Positions 1 to 5,443 are shown, counted from the stretch's first letter. The stretch is DNA of 5,524 nt from Chlamydiae bacterium RIFCSPHIGHO2_12_FULL_49_9 (GCA_001794935.1 MGLY01000050.1:1-5524); one strand, 5' to 3'. Notes: generated by a model not told the origin, from the sequence alone. Program-made: numbers and translations.

Positions 1-174
1 AACCACTGTCTAGAACTGCCTCAAGAATTGTACGATATTGTTACCTCTCTTTCACCAATGTCATTTGGGCCTGAGTTCGAATATTCTAAAGAAGAACTCT
101 TAATACTTGCTGAAAAATTAATTGATAATGAGAAAGGTCTTTTAGAAAAATTGTACAACCACACATTAAGTTGA
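1..174 (+). CDS. C-terminal end of an unrecognised protein (5' end outside window)
   Basis: Frame 1 is open from the first base and ends at TGA 172-174, giving the last 57 residues of a protein whose start lies to the left. The fragment is soluble-looking and ends in a charged helical stretch: residues about 31-53 are rich in Glu, Lys and Leu (it includes EELLILAEKLIDNEKG), then a short tail HTLS. There is no membrane segment and no motif I recognise. Codons are A/T-leaning, like the small gene at 525. A hairpin starts one base after the stop (176-200), and a promoter lies at 442, so this gene probably ends its own transcript. Because the frame runs into the window edge, the alternative that this is a chance open frame cannot be excluded, but 57 codons with sensible composition favour a real gene end. 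Confidence 0.55.
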   Translation, partial: NHCLELPQELYDIVTSLSPMSFGPEFEYSKEELLILAEKLIDNEKGLLEKLYNHTLS

Positions 175-175
175 C

Positions 176-200
176 AATGTCTTGCTAAAAGCCAGACATT
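176..200 (+). terminator. Hairpin just after the partial gene, possible terminator
   Basis: AATGTCT (176-182) and AGACATT (194-200) are exact reverse complements. Inside them GC (184-185) can pair with GC (191-192), leaving a TAAAA loop. The hairpin begins one base after the TGA of the upstream gene, which is where a terminator or mRNA 3'-end stabiliser would sit. No T-run follows (the next bases are ATATTAAAAATTAG), so intrinsic termination is not assured. The stem is A/T-rich at its base. Confidence 0.4.
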
Positions 201-441
201 ATATTAAAAATTAGACTTTGCAGATACCCTCCAAGGATCGACCCCTCGGACTGCCTTTCTCAGATTGAAACCCCTCTTCCAGTTTCAAAACCTGACCATT
301 CAAGGGGCGCGAATCCCCCCGCCCAAGACAGCGACGTCATCCAGCTTCTCCCATAACTAGCGAATCCCCCGACAGCGTTTTTCCTAACTCACTAATAACA
401 AGGCCGTTACAAACCACAACATTTTTAAAAAAAATCTATCG
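201..441. other. Non-coding spacer with C-rich centre
   Basis: No convincing gene is seen on either strand here. The middle (about 228-378) is rich in C-runs, unlike the A/T-rich flanks. On the minus strand short open stretches exist, for example a 26-codon frame starting opposite 338-340, but they have no ribosome-binding site and are broken by stops. A weak inverted repeat, TTGAAA (265-270) with TTTCAA (283-288), has a 12-base loop. The only other structure noted is the direct repeat listed separately. A small RNA or the decayed remains of a gene are possible but not shown. Confidence 0.5.
309..377 (+). repeat. Two copies of GCGAATCCCCC, each followed by ACAGCG
   Basis: The 11-mer GCGAATCCCCC occurs at 309-319 and 360-370, and ACAGCG follows at 328-333 and 372-377. 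The second copy is therefore a more compact version of the first. The first copy is preceded by AGGGG, which can pair with CCCCC around a 7-base loop CGCGAAT. That is the geometry of a tRNA T-arm, with five of seven loop bases matching TTCGAAT. No acceptor stem or anticodon arm can be built around either copy, so this is not an intact tRNA. Confidence 0.4.
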
Positions 442-471
442 TTGATTTTTATTAAAAAAATAAGTTATAAT
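442..471 (+). promoter_or_regulatory. Sigma70-type promoter for the small-protein operon
   Basis: The -35 box is TTGATT (442-447) and the -10 box is the perfect consensus TATAAT (466-471), 18 bases apart, in an A/T-rich stretch. The predicted start of transcription is near 478, giving a leader of about 45 bases before the small membrane-protein gene. It is the best promoter-like sequence I found in the window and the only clear one ahead of the genes at 525-4413, which are tightly spaced, so it may drive all four. Confidence 0.7.
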
Positions 472-516
472 ATTAGCTTTAAAACGCACTAAAACTGCGA
501 TTTTAACACCTTAAAA

Positions 517-521
517 AAGGA
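517..521 (+). promoter_or_regulatory. Ribosome-binding site AAGGA, leaves two possible starts
   Basis: AAGGA lies only 3 bases before the ATG at 525 but 9 bases before the in-frame ATG at 531. Normal spacing is about 5-9 bases, so initiation at 531 (61 aa, starting MEAKSLKF) is at least as likely as at 525 (63 aa, starting MKMEAKS). Confidence 0.6.
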
Positions 522-524
522 ATT

Positions 525-716
525 ATGAAAATGGAAGCTAAAAGCCTTAAATTTTACACCCTCATCGGCAAGGTACTGTTTACTTTGGCCGGGGGAATCA
601 TTGGCCTTGTAATGAGTGGCCCGGTTGCGCTATTATTTGGGTCCCTAATCGGCCTAATTACAGGAACAGTTTTCGACAAAACATGTTCTAAATATTTAGT
701 TAACACCGAAAATTAA
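525..716 (+). CDS. Small two-helix membrane protein with glycine zipper, function unknown
   Basis: The 63-residue product (61 if the ATG at 531 is used) is mostly two hydrophobic stretches, about residues 12-30 and 33-50, joined by a short SGP turn. The N-terminus is basic (K2, K6, K9) and the tail polar (DKTCSKYLVNTEN). Small-residue spacing is regular: G23-G27 in the first helix and G39-G43-G47 (GxxxGxxxG) in the second. In known families such zippers drive tight helix packing or oligomerisation. I expect an inner-membrane helical hairpin, but I do not recognise the family. It lies directly behind a strong promoter and 21 bases before the 390-aa gene, so the two are probably co-transcribed. 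Possible roles include a small membrane toxin, a holin-like protein, a helper subunit, or, if the host is a chlamydia, an inclusion-membrane-type bilobed protein. None of these is shown. Confidence 0.75.
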   Translation: MKMEAKSLKFYTLIGKVLFTLAGGIIGLVMSGPVALLFGSLIGLITGTVFDKTCSKYLVNTEN

Positions 717-737
717 TTAAGATTACCCTAAAAGCCA

Positions 738-1910
738 ATGACTAGCGCAGTCTCATCAGTCCGTCAGCACACGCCCTACATCATCGATGGCTCGCGAACC
801 GCGCCGATCGGCGATTTTCTCGAGAGTTTAAAGCCCACTGCCGACAAAGTCCACTTTACTTTCCTAGTTTTCCAAAGAACCCTAGACTCCCTCATCAACC
901 GCCGCTATTCAGACTTCGACGCCCAAACAGCTTCTAATTGCTGCCATGGAGTTGCACTTCTTGGCGCAGATCTTATTCATTCGATTCAACACATTGATCT
1001 GAACGGGTTAAGACAAGAATTGATCGCTAGCCACAGAAACCAAGGCTACCAGGCCCCCCGCTCTCTTATCGATTTAGCGCAGCTCTACGTTCTCAACTAT
1101 GTGCGTAGGGACGACCCCGCCAAAGGTATGATCACAGATTATACACGGCTAAGCGACATTTTCAATTGTAACCAAAAGTTTTTCAAGCAATTCACCCCAG
1201 CCTTGCAAAAAAAATACTCCAATTTGGTAGCCCTTCGTTATCAGAGCATCTCAAAGCAATTGCCACAACAAACGTCAATCAACCAAGTTCCTATTTCAGT
1301 CTGGGGAAAATACGTCGCTTCTGATCATCTTAGGACCAATCCCAGAAATACTTACCTTGCATCTAGTTTATTCTCAACACAGGTAGTCCTTGCTCGCCTG
1401 ATTTCTACAAGATCCCTAGTAGCCCTAGTGGATTACATATATGACGATTCTAAGCTTCTTACGAAGCGGGTTGTAAAAATTTTGAAGGGTGATGGAAAAG
1501 ATAATTTTCTTCCTCTTGATCTAACTGACGATGAAATCAAACAGATTGATGCCCCCGTAACAGTATTTGATGGCTACGCTTTTACGTCCAACCCAGAACA
1601 AGTTATCCAATCACTTGAAACATGGACAAAAGATTTCCCCTCCCTGGTCCTAGCGCATGAAACCCGTTATCCTCAATTTCCCGGAGGATATAGCGCAGAT
1701 TATGATAATAAACCAATAACGCCAGACGAACAACTCCTCCAGAATATACTCGATGCCCACAAATCTGTTCCTGGTGTTCATTGTAAAGACCCCTCGCTTT
1801 GGGCATGTTGCCACATATATCTATCCAGCGTAGAAGCTCTTGTTTCTACAAATCCGCTTACTACTTCTCCAGGCATTCTCTCATATTTTAAATGCGCTAG
1901 TGTCAAATAA
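738..1910 (+). CDS. Unrecognised 390-residue, probably soluble protein
   Basis: I do not recognise this protein. The start is well fixed: an in-frame TAA at 729-731 precedes the ATG at 738, and the next Met is residue 131. There is no clear Shine-Dalgarno before it, so translation may depend on readthrough of ribosomes from the small gene ending 21 bases earlier. No signal peptide or membrane helix is evident. The first third looks helical (about residues 34-125, including a stretch around GVALLGADLIHSIQ). Residues 255-275 are acidic, and residues 276-320 (FDGYAF to FPGGYSA) are rich in aromatic residues. Seven cysteines are present (68, 69, 144, 349, 357, 358, 386). Two fall in CCH triplets (68-70 and 357-359) and one in HC (348-349), which would permit metal binding but do not match a named zinc motif. 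It lies 29 bases upstream of the permease pair, so it may be a cytosolic partner or an effector. Confidence 0.85.
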   Translation: MTSAVSSVRQHTPYIIDGSRTAPIGDFLESLKPTADKVHFTFLVFQRTLDSLINRRYSDFDAQTASNCCHGVALLGADLIHSIQHIDLNGLRQELIASHRNQGYQAPRSLIDLAQLYVLNYVRRDDPAKGMITDYTRLSDIFNCNQKFFKQFTPALQKKYSNLVALRYQSISKQLPQQTSINQVPISVWGKYVASDHLRTNPRNTYLASSLFSTQVVLARLISTRSLVALVDYIYDDSKLLTKRVVKILKGDGKDNFLPLDLTDDEIKQIDAPVTVFDGYAFTSNPEQVIQSLETWTKDFPSLVLAHETRYPQFPGGYSADYDNKPITPDEQLLQNILDAHKSVPGVHCKDPSLWACCHIYLSSVEALVSTNPLTTSPGILSYFKCASVK

Positions 1911-1926
1911 ATTCTTTGATCAGGTA

Positions 1927-1959
1927 GGCTCCAGGTTGTATGAGTCAACCTGGCAAGCC
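1927..1959 (+). promoter_or_regulatory. Hairpin enclosing the start codon of the first permease
   Basis: CCAGGTTG (1931-1938) and CAACCTGG (1946-1953) are exact reverse complements around the loop TATGAGT, which contains the ATG at 1940. Outside them GGCT (1927-1930) pairs with AGCC (1956-1959) across a 2-base bulge (CA 1954-1955), making 12 pairs. Both SD-like AGG triplets near the start (1926-1928 and 1933-1935) lie wholly or mostly in the stem. In mRNA this would hide the ribosome-binding region while exposing only the start codon. It could be a translational switch (thermosensor, protein- or RNA-controlled) or a constitutive damper. No T-run follows, so it is not a standard terminator. 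Confidence 0.6.
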
Positions 1960-3166
1960 AATCCTTTCATTTGAAGATCATAGCCAAAATTATTGGCAGA
2001 TAACCTCTATTCAATCTGCATCAGTAGGCATACCAGGCGTGCTGCTTGGCGCCCAATTAACATCCACAATTGGTCCCTTGGGGGCAATTTCCTCAATTCT
2101 ATTTGGGAATTTAATTCTATGGATGGTTGGGTTTACGATCATCTCGATGGCTGCTCCGAATAGGGATAACGCCATTCAGAACGTACAGCGATATATAGGC
2201 AAAGTTGGTGGGATGGCAGCTGCCTGCTTATTAATTGTCGCTTTTCTGTCTTGGTATATCCTTCAAATCAACACAACGGTTTCCATCATACAAAATGCAT
2301 ATACCTCTATTCCAACAGCTCTTCGGATCGGTGCCGCATTTGGTTTCCTAACTGCATTACTGTCATCGGGCGGGATTTACTTTATAAAGAAATTCAGTCT
2401 GATATCATTTCCCATTCTTTGTTCAATGCTTGTTTATCTCTTCATCATATCCGACTCACCAATAGATTTTAGCCAGCCGTGGGTTGTTTCTTTTAGCGGA
2501 ACCTTAGCAATTTTTTCAGGCGCATTAGCGGGCATGATCAATCTTCCGACTTTTTTTCGACACTCTAAGTCAAAAGCTGATTCTTATCTTGGCCTGAGCT
2601 TGATGACGATATTCTCTATCTTTTTCCAGATATTCCCCGTATTGTGTGGATATACAGATTTGGCATCCTTCAAATCTATCAGTGCTTTCAGCAACTTTAT
2701 TTTGATTGCTTTCACCATTCTCTCGTTGGTTGGTATAAACCTCGTAAACATCTACTTTGCCTCTGCAGGATGGGAGATGATCTTCCCCCACCGGGTGTCG
2801 AGCAAGGAATACATCATCGTCGGGCTTTTGGGGACGATGGCTTACACGTTCTTGCAGATCTCTTCTCCGATGCTGTTCTTGGAGAACATGGCCAATAACT
2901 TCATCGCGAGCTTGGGTGCTGTATTATTGCTGGCGTTTTTAGTGACCATCATTGTGAAGCATAGACCTAGACCTTTAGAAAAGATTGTCAATATCTCCTC
3001 TTGGTTTTTTGGGGGAACAATTGGGACGATCGCACAGGTGCATACAGACCCCACAAGCGCTCTGATCATGTCGATAAGCGCATCTTGCGTTCTCTTCTTG
3101 TCGATCATTTTTCTGGAAGAGACCGTTTGGGCTACGAAAAAGATCTTATCGAGAACTATTCGATGA
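1940..3166 (+). CDS. NCS1/CodB-like permease, first of tandem pair
   Basis: The 408-residue product is a polytopic inner-membrane protein with about 12 predicted helices (roughly 23-40, 45-71, 90-110, 128-148, 152-170, 181-203, 217-236, 250-276, 290-312, 320-338, 350-366, 372-392). Length and layout fit the nucleobase:cation symporter-1 family (E. coli CodB has 419 residues). Family-like signals are GNLILW in helix 2, Trp105 in helix 3 (in Mhp1 a helix-3 Trp stacks on the substrate), PTFFRHSKS at 203-211 (the family's PDxxRFxxS-type loop), and N267/N270 in NLVNIYFASAGWE, resembling the NNLYSAG region of CodB. It probably imports a nucleobase, hydantoin, hydroxymethylpyrimidine or similar ring compound with a cation; the substrate is not readable. 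The start is supported by alignment with the next gene (NYWQ against SYWQ near residue 18). The ATG sits in a hairpin loop, and G+C jumps sharply near base 2765. Confidence 0.8.
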   Translation: MSQPGKPILSFEDHSQNYWQITSIQSASVGIPGVLLGAQLTSTIGPLGAISSILFGNLILWMVGFTIISMAAPNRDNAIQNVQRYIGKVGGMAAACLLIVAFLSWYILQINTTVSIIQNAYTSIPTALRIGAAFGFLTALLSSGGIYFIKKFSLISFPILCSMLVYLFIISDSPIDFSQPWVVSFSGTLAIFSGALAGMINLPTFFRHSKSKADSYLGLSLMTIFSIFFQIFPVLCGYTDLASFKSISAFSNFILIAFTILSLVGINLVNIYFASAGWEMIFPHRVSSKEYIIVGLLGTMAYTFLQISSPMLFLENMANNFIASLGAVLLLAFLVTIIVKHRPRPLEKIVNISSWFFGGTIGTIAQVHTDPTSALIMSISASCVLFLSIIFLEETVWATKKILSRTIR

Positions 3167-4413
3167 AGGCTGAGAGAGAACTACAACCCATTGTCGACAC
3201 CAACCAATCGTATTGGCAACTGGCTGTGATCCAGCTCGTGGGCTGGACGAGCCTGCCCATTTTGGCGACGAGCATCTTGGTTCTTCAGACTAACAGTCTG
3301 CTAGGAGCTGCTTTCACCATTGTCGTGGGCAATGCCATCTTGTGGTTCATCAGATTGGGGATCGTGTCGATGAGCTATAAGAAGCGCCAGAGCACGTTGG
3401 ATCTAGCAAGAGAGTATTTAGGGAAGTTCGGAGGCTACTGCATCGCAATATTGCTGCTCCTTTCGACCTTTGCTTGGTTCATTGCGCAGACGAGCGCTGC
3501 GAGCAGCACGCTTACTCACTTGATCTTGATCCACGAGAGTCCCGATATCGACCAGTTTGTGCAGGTCAGCGTTGTTTTGGGACTGATGAGCACCCTGCTG
3601 TGCATGGAGGGGATCGTTTGGCTAAGAAGACTCTCTACGATCTGCTTTCCGATTTTGCTCTTGAGCTTCTTTATGATCCTCTACGATGCACCTCATGGCT
3701 TAGCTCAAAATACCAATGCTCTCTCTTTATCAGGCCTATCTTTAGTGCTAGCAACCAATCTGGGGATCACCCCCGATATGCCCACATTCTTTAGACACAG
3801 CCACTCTTGGCTCGACTCGATCAAGGGCCTTACGATCACCCAGCTTGTCAGTCTCATATTTGGACTCTTGAGTCTGTATCTGGGCTCTTTTGTCAACGGG
3901 CTCTTTGAGATCAACGAGAGTTTTCTCCTTCATGAAGCAGGATCGATCCTGAGAAGCTCTTTGATTATTTTTGTCTTTGTCTCAGCCATCTGCGCAAACG
4001 TCGCAAACGTCTACTCCGCCTCCGTCGGCTGGGAGGTCATCGCCCCCAAATCGTTAGTTGGCCGCAAAGAGTACCTCCTCCTCGGCCTTACCCTCACGAT
4101 CCTCTTTATCTTCTTTTCGGGGATCTTTTCCCCCCTCTACCTGCTCCACACCTCAGATGCCGCCCTCGTCAATTTCTGTCTTGTCCTGACGTTTGCCTTC
4201 CTGATCGTCAAGTACTCGGGCAAGACCCCCAGCCCAGCCCAGCAGGTGGGGTATTTCCTGGCCTGGGGCCTATCGACCGCCATCAACGTCTTCCAGCTCG
4301 CCCACGAGCCCGAAACTACTTCCCTCCCCCTCCTAACGAGCCTAGGGGTTGTATTGGGGATTATGGGGATGGCAGTTGCGCCTGAAGTGGGGCGACGGTT
4401 TAAGGGGCGGTAA
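3163..4413 (+). CDS. NCS1/CodB-like permease, second of tandem pair
   Basis: The 416-residue product is a paralogue of the preceding permease along its whole length, with about 12 membrane helices. Shared landmarks are SYWQ (17-20), GNAILW (56-61), YLGKFGG (85-91), Trp105, PDMPTFFRHSHS (204-215) and N279/N282 in ANVYSASVGWE. The helix-6 motif keeps the PD typical of NCS1 proteins, where the first copy has NL, so this copy may be nearer the ancestral form. A longer frame opens at TTG 3001, but it lies inside the first gene and adds 54 non-membrane residues, so I chose ATG 3163. That ATG overlaps the TGA of the first gene (ATGA, 3163-3166), which usually means translational coupling. The last 400 bases are unusually G+C-rich and favour CTC for Leu. 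Import of a nucleobase-like substrate is inferred from the family. Confidence 0.8.
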   Translation: MKAERELQPIVDTNQSYWQLAVIQLVGWTSLPILATSILVLQTNSLLGAAFTIVVGNAILWFIRLGIVSMSYKKRQSTLDLAREYLGKFGGYCIAILLLLSTFAWFIAQTSAASSTLTHLILIHESPDIDQFVQVSVVLGLMSTLLCMEGIVWLRRLSTICFPILLLSFFMILYDAPHGLAQNTNALSLSGLSLVLATNLGITPDMPTFFRHSHSWLDSIKGLTITQLVSLIFGLLSLYLGSFVNGLFEINESFLLHEAGSILRSSLIIFVFVSAICANVANVYSASVGWEVIAPKSLVGRKEYLLLGLTLTILFIFFSGIFSPLYLLHTSDAALVNFCLVLTFAFLIVKYSGKTPSPAQQVGYFLAWGLSTAINVFQLAHEPETTSLPLLTSLGVVLGIMGMAVAPEVGRRFKGR

Positions 4414-4447
4414 GAAATTCAATAAATCTATATCCCTTGTAAGCCCC

Positions 4448-4503
4448 GGCGATCATGACCATGGGAGTTCTCGTCGCCTGCGCCTGAGCTACATCGCCTT
4501 TTT
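4448..4503 (+). terminator. Possible intrinsic terminator after the permease operon
   Basis: GGCGAT (4448-4453) and ATCGCC (4493-4498) are exact reverse complements, and the second arm runs straight into TTTTT (4499-4503). The loop is long (39 bases), with a competing 5-bp pairing of GGCGA (4448-4452) and TCGCC (4474-4478). It begins 34 bases after the stop of the second permease, in a suitable place to end the operon. The long loop keeps confidence moderate. Confidence 0.4.
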
Positions 4504-4540
4504 ATACCAAAAAAACAACTGTTCAATATATTAGTGGATT

Positions 4541-4549
4541 TGTTACAAT
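4541..4549 (+). promoter_or_regulatory. Extended -10 promoter, candidate for the racemase
   Basis: TGTTACAAT (4541-4549) matches the extended -10 pattern TGnTATAAT with one mismatch. A good -35 box is missing (TGTTCA at 4520-4525 matches poorly), which extended -10 promoters tolerate. Transcription would start near 4556 and give a leader of about 220 bases before the racemase ATG. It lies just past the candidate terminator of the permease operon. Confidence 0.4.
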
Positions 4550-4765
4550 AACACGCATTCTACCTGTTAATTGAGAGTCAAAATATGAAGACCACTAGCC
4601 CATACCCACAAAGACTGCCAAAGTCTCTTACCTTTATCCTTTCTCTCAATACTCTTTCTTTCCATCATCATCCTGGCCATTCGGCCCACTAATCTCTCTT
4701 TTTACGACTTAAGTTCTTTGTCCCATTCGCTCCCAGCGAACGGCTTTGTTTGTAAATTATTTTTT

Positions 4766-4769
4766 AGGA
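4766..4769 (+). promoter_or_regulatory. Ribosome-binding site AGGA fixing the racemase start
   Basis: AGGA is 5 bases before ATG 4775, and the conserved N-terminal GIIGGAGP motif begins six codons after that ATG. This supports 4775 over the upstream TTG at 4718, which has no comparable site. Confidence 0.7.
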
Positions 4770-4774
4770 TTTTT

Positions 4775-5443
4775 ATGATACCTAAACCTATTGGAATTAT
4801 AGGTGGGGCAGGCCCTCTTGCGGGCGTTTTCCTGCTTAAACAGATTTTTTGCCTCGCGAGAGATTTATATTGCTGTTGGAATGATAGAGACTTTCCCAAA
4901 GTCATGCTCATCAGCTTTCCCTTTTCGGACATGCTCTCCAAGGAAATTGACGTGCTTCAGATTCGCAATGAGTTGCGAGAGTGCCTCAAGAAACTTCGCG
5001 ATGATGGCGCCTCGGTAATCGGGATAGCCTGCAATACTTTGCATGCCTTCTTGGATGAGGATGAAGATCATCGTTCCGATCTTGTTCGGTTGCCCCAGAT
5101 CGCGGCTGAAGCGATCCCTCTTTCTGAAATCCCCTTGGTCTTGGGCACATCGACGTCGATGCAGTTTGAACTCTATCAGAAGTGCTTTCCTTGTACCTAC
5201 CCCGATGCCGTCGCGCAAGCAGAAGTGGACAAAATTATCGCCCAGATTCTCAAGGGAAAGGAGCCGGACAAGGTCGTGGAAGAACTGCGAACTCTCATAA
5301 AAGCGCAGAATGCCGACACTATTCTATTGGGTTGCACGGAACTGTCGCTGTACGCAAATGAATTTCTTGCATGCAAGAAGACAATTATCGATCCGTTAAA
5401 TCTAATGGCAAGGAAATTAATAAACAAAAGTTTTGGTGGTTAA
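4775..5443 (+). CDS. Aspartate/glutamate racemase family protein
   Basis: The 222-residue product has the usual length and key motifs of cofactor-independent Asp/Glu/hydantoin-superfamily racemases. These are the N-terminal glycine motif GIIGGAGPLAG (residues 7-17), the first catalytic cysteine in ACNT (C86), the second in GCTEL (C187), and a late IDPL (205-208). In the family the two cysteines act as the opposing acid/base pair that inverts the alpha carbon without PLP. The GGAGP form is closer to aspartate racemases than to MurI, so L/D-aspartate or another acidic amino acid is the likeliest substrate. A role in peptidoglycan D-Glu supply is a second option. It is expected to be cytosolic, and both cysteines are intact, so it should be active. 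The start is set by AGGA 4766-4769. It follows the permeases by 361 bases, past a likely terminator, so it is probably transcribed separately. Hydantoin racemase is a less likely alternative. Confidence 0.85.
   Translation: MIPKPIGIIGGAGPLAGVFLLKQIFCLARDLYCCWNDRDFPKVMLISFPFSDMLSKEIDVLQIRNELRECLKKLRDDGASVIGIACNTLHAFLDEDEDHRSDLVRLPQIAAEAIPLSEIPLVLGTSTSMQFELYQKCFPCTYPDAVAQAEVDKIIAQILKGKEPDKVVEELRTLIKAQNADTILLGCTELSLYANEFLACKKTIIDPLNLMARKLINKSFGG

Larger units (their letters stand above)
4504..4774 (+). other. Intergenic stretch with short ORF and pyrimidine-rich segment
   Basis: No confident gene is seen. A 35-codon frame runs from ATG 4585 to TAA 4690-4692 (begins MKTTSPYPQRLPKSL) without a clear ribosome-binding site. 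The racemase frame itself is open from 4589 to its start and would encode a hydrophobic stretch (LLPLSFLSILFLSIIILAI, codons 4628-4684). The strand is pyrimidine-rich at about 4620-4700, which by itself yields Leu, Phe and Ser codons, so neither reading is strong. A leader peptide or the remains of a small membrane-protein gene with one frameshift are possible. Confidence 0.35.

Noticed and set aside
231..249. Short stem CCGAGG/CCTTGG on the minus strand around loop GGTCGAT, considered as a T-arm or small RNA
   Set aside because: It needs a G-T wobble, is isolated, and no further pairing arms or promoter could be found on that strand.
2570..3108. Minus-strand open frames of 73 and 88 codons inside the first permease
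   Set aside because: They have no recognisable features, and the + strand here encodes conserved membrane segments shared with the paralogue.
3001..3162. 54-codon N-terminal extension of the second permease from TTG 3001
   Set aside because: It lies entirely within the first permease gene, is basic and polar rather than membrane-like, and has no counterpart in the paralogue. The ATG at 3163 in the ATGA overlap is the natural start.
4430..4498. Minus-strand sequence beginning GGCGATGTAGCTCAGG, resembling the 5' end of a tRNA
   Set aside because: After the acceptor-like and GCTCAGG bases, no proper D-stem closure, anticodon arm or T-arm follows, and the matching ATCGCC is only 51 bases away, too close for a tRNA. 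The same pairing is better read as the terminator of the permease operon on the + strand.
4400..4501. Minus-strand 33-codon open frame with protein-like composition (includes TPMVMIAGAYKGY)
   Set aside because: It is short, overlaps the end of the second permease and the candidate terminator, and has no ribosome-binding site before its ATG codons. It may be a remnant but cannot be supported as a gene.
4718..4774. TTG start for a 241-residue racemase
   Set aside because: There is no ribosome-binding site ahead of 4718, while ATG 4775 has AGGA at 5-base spacing and directly precedes the family's N-terminal glycine motif.
4865..5427. Minus-strand and alternate-frame open stretches within the racemase gene
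   Set aside because: They are shadows of the racemase, whose catalytic motifs establish the coding frame. They are unrecognisable and lack start signals.
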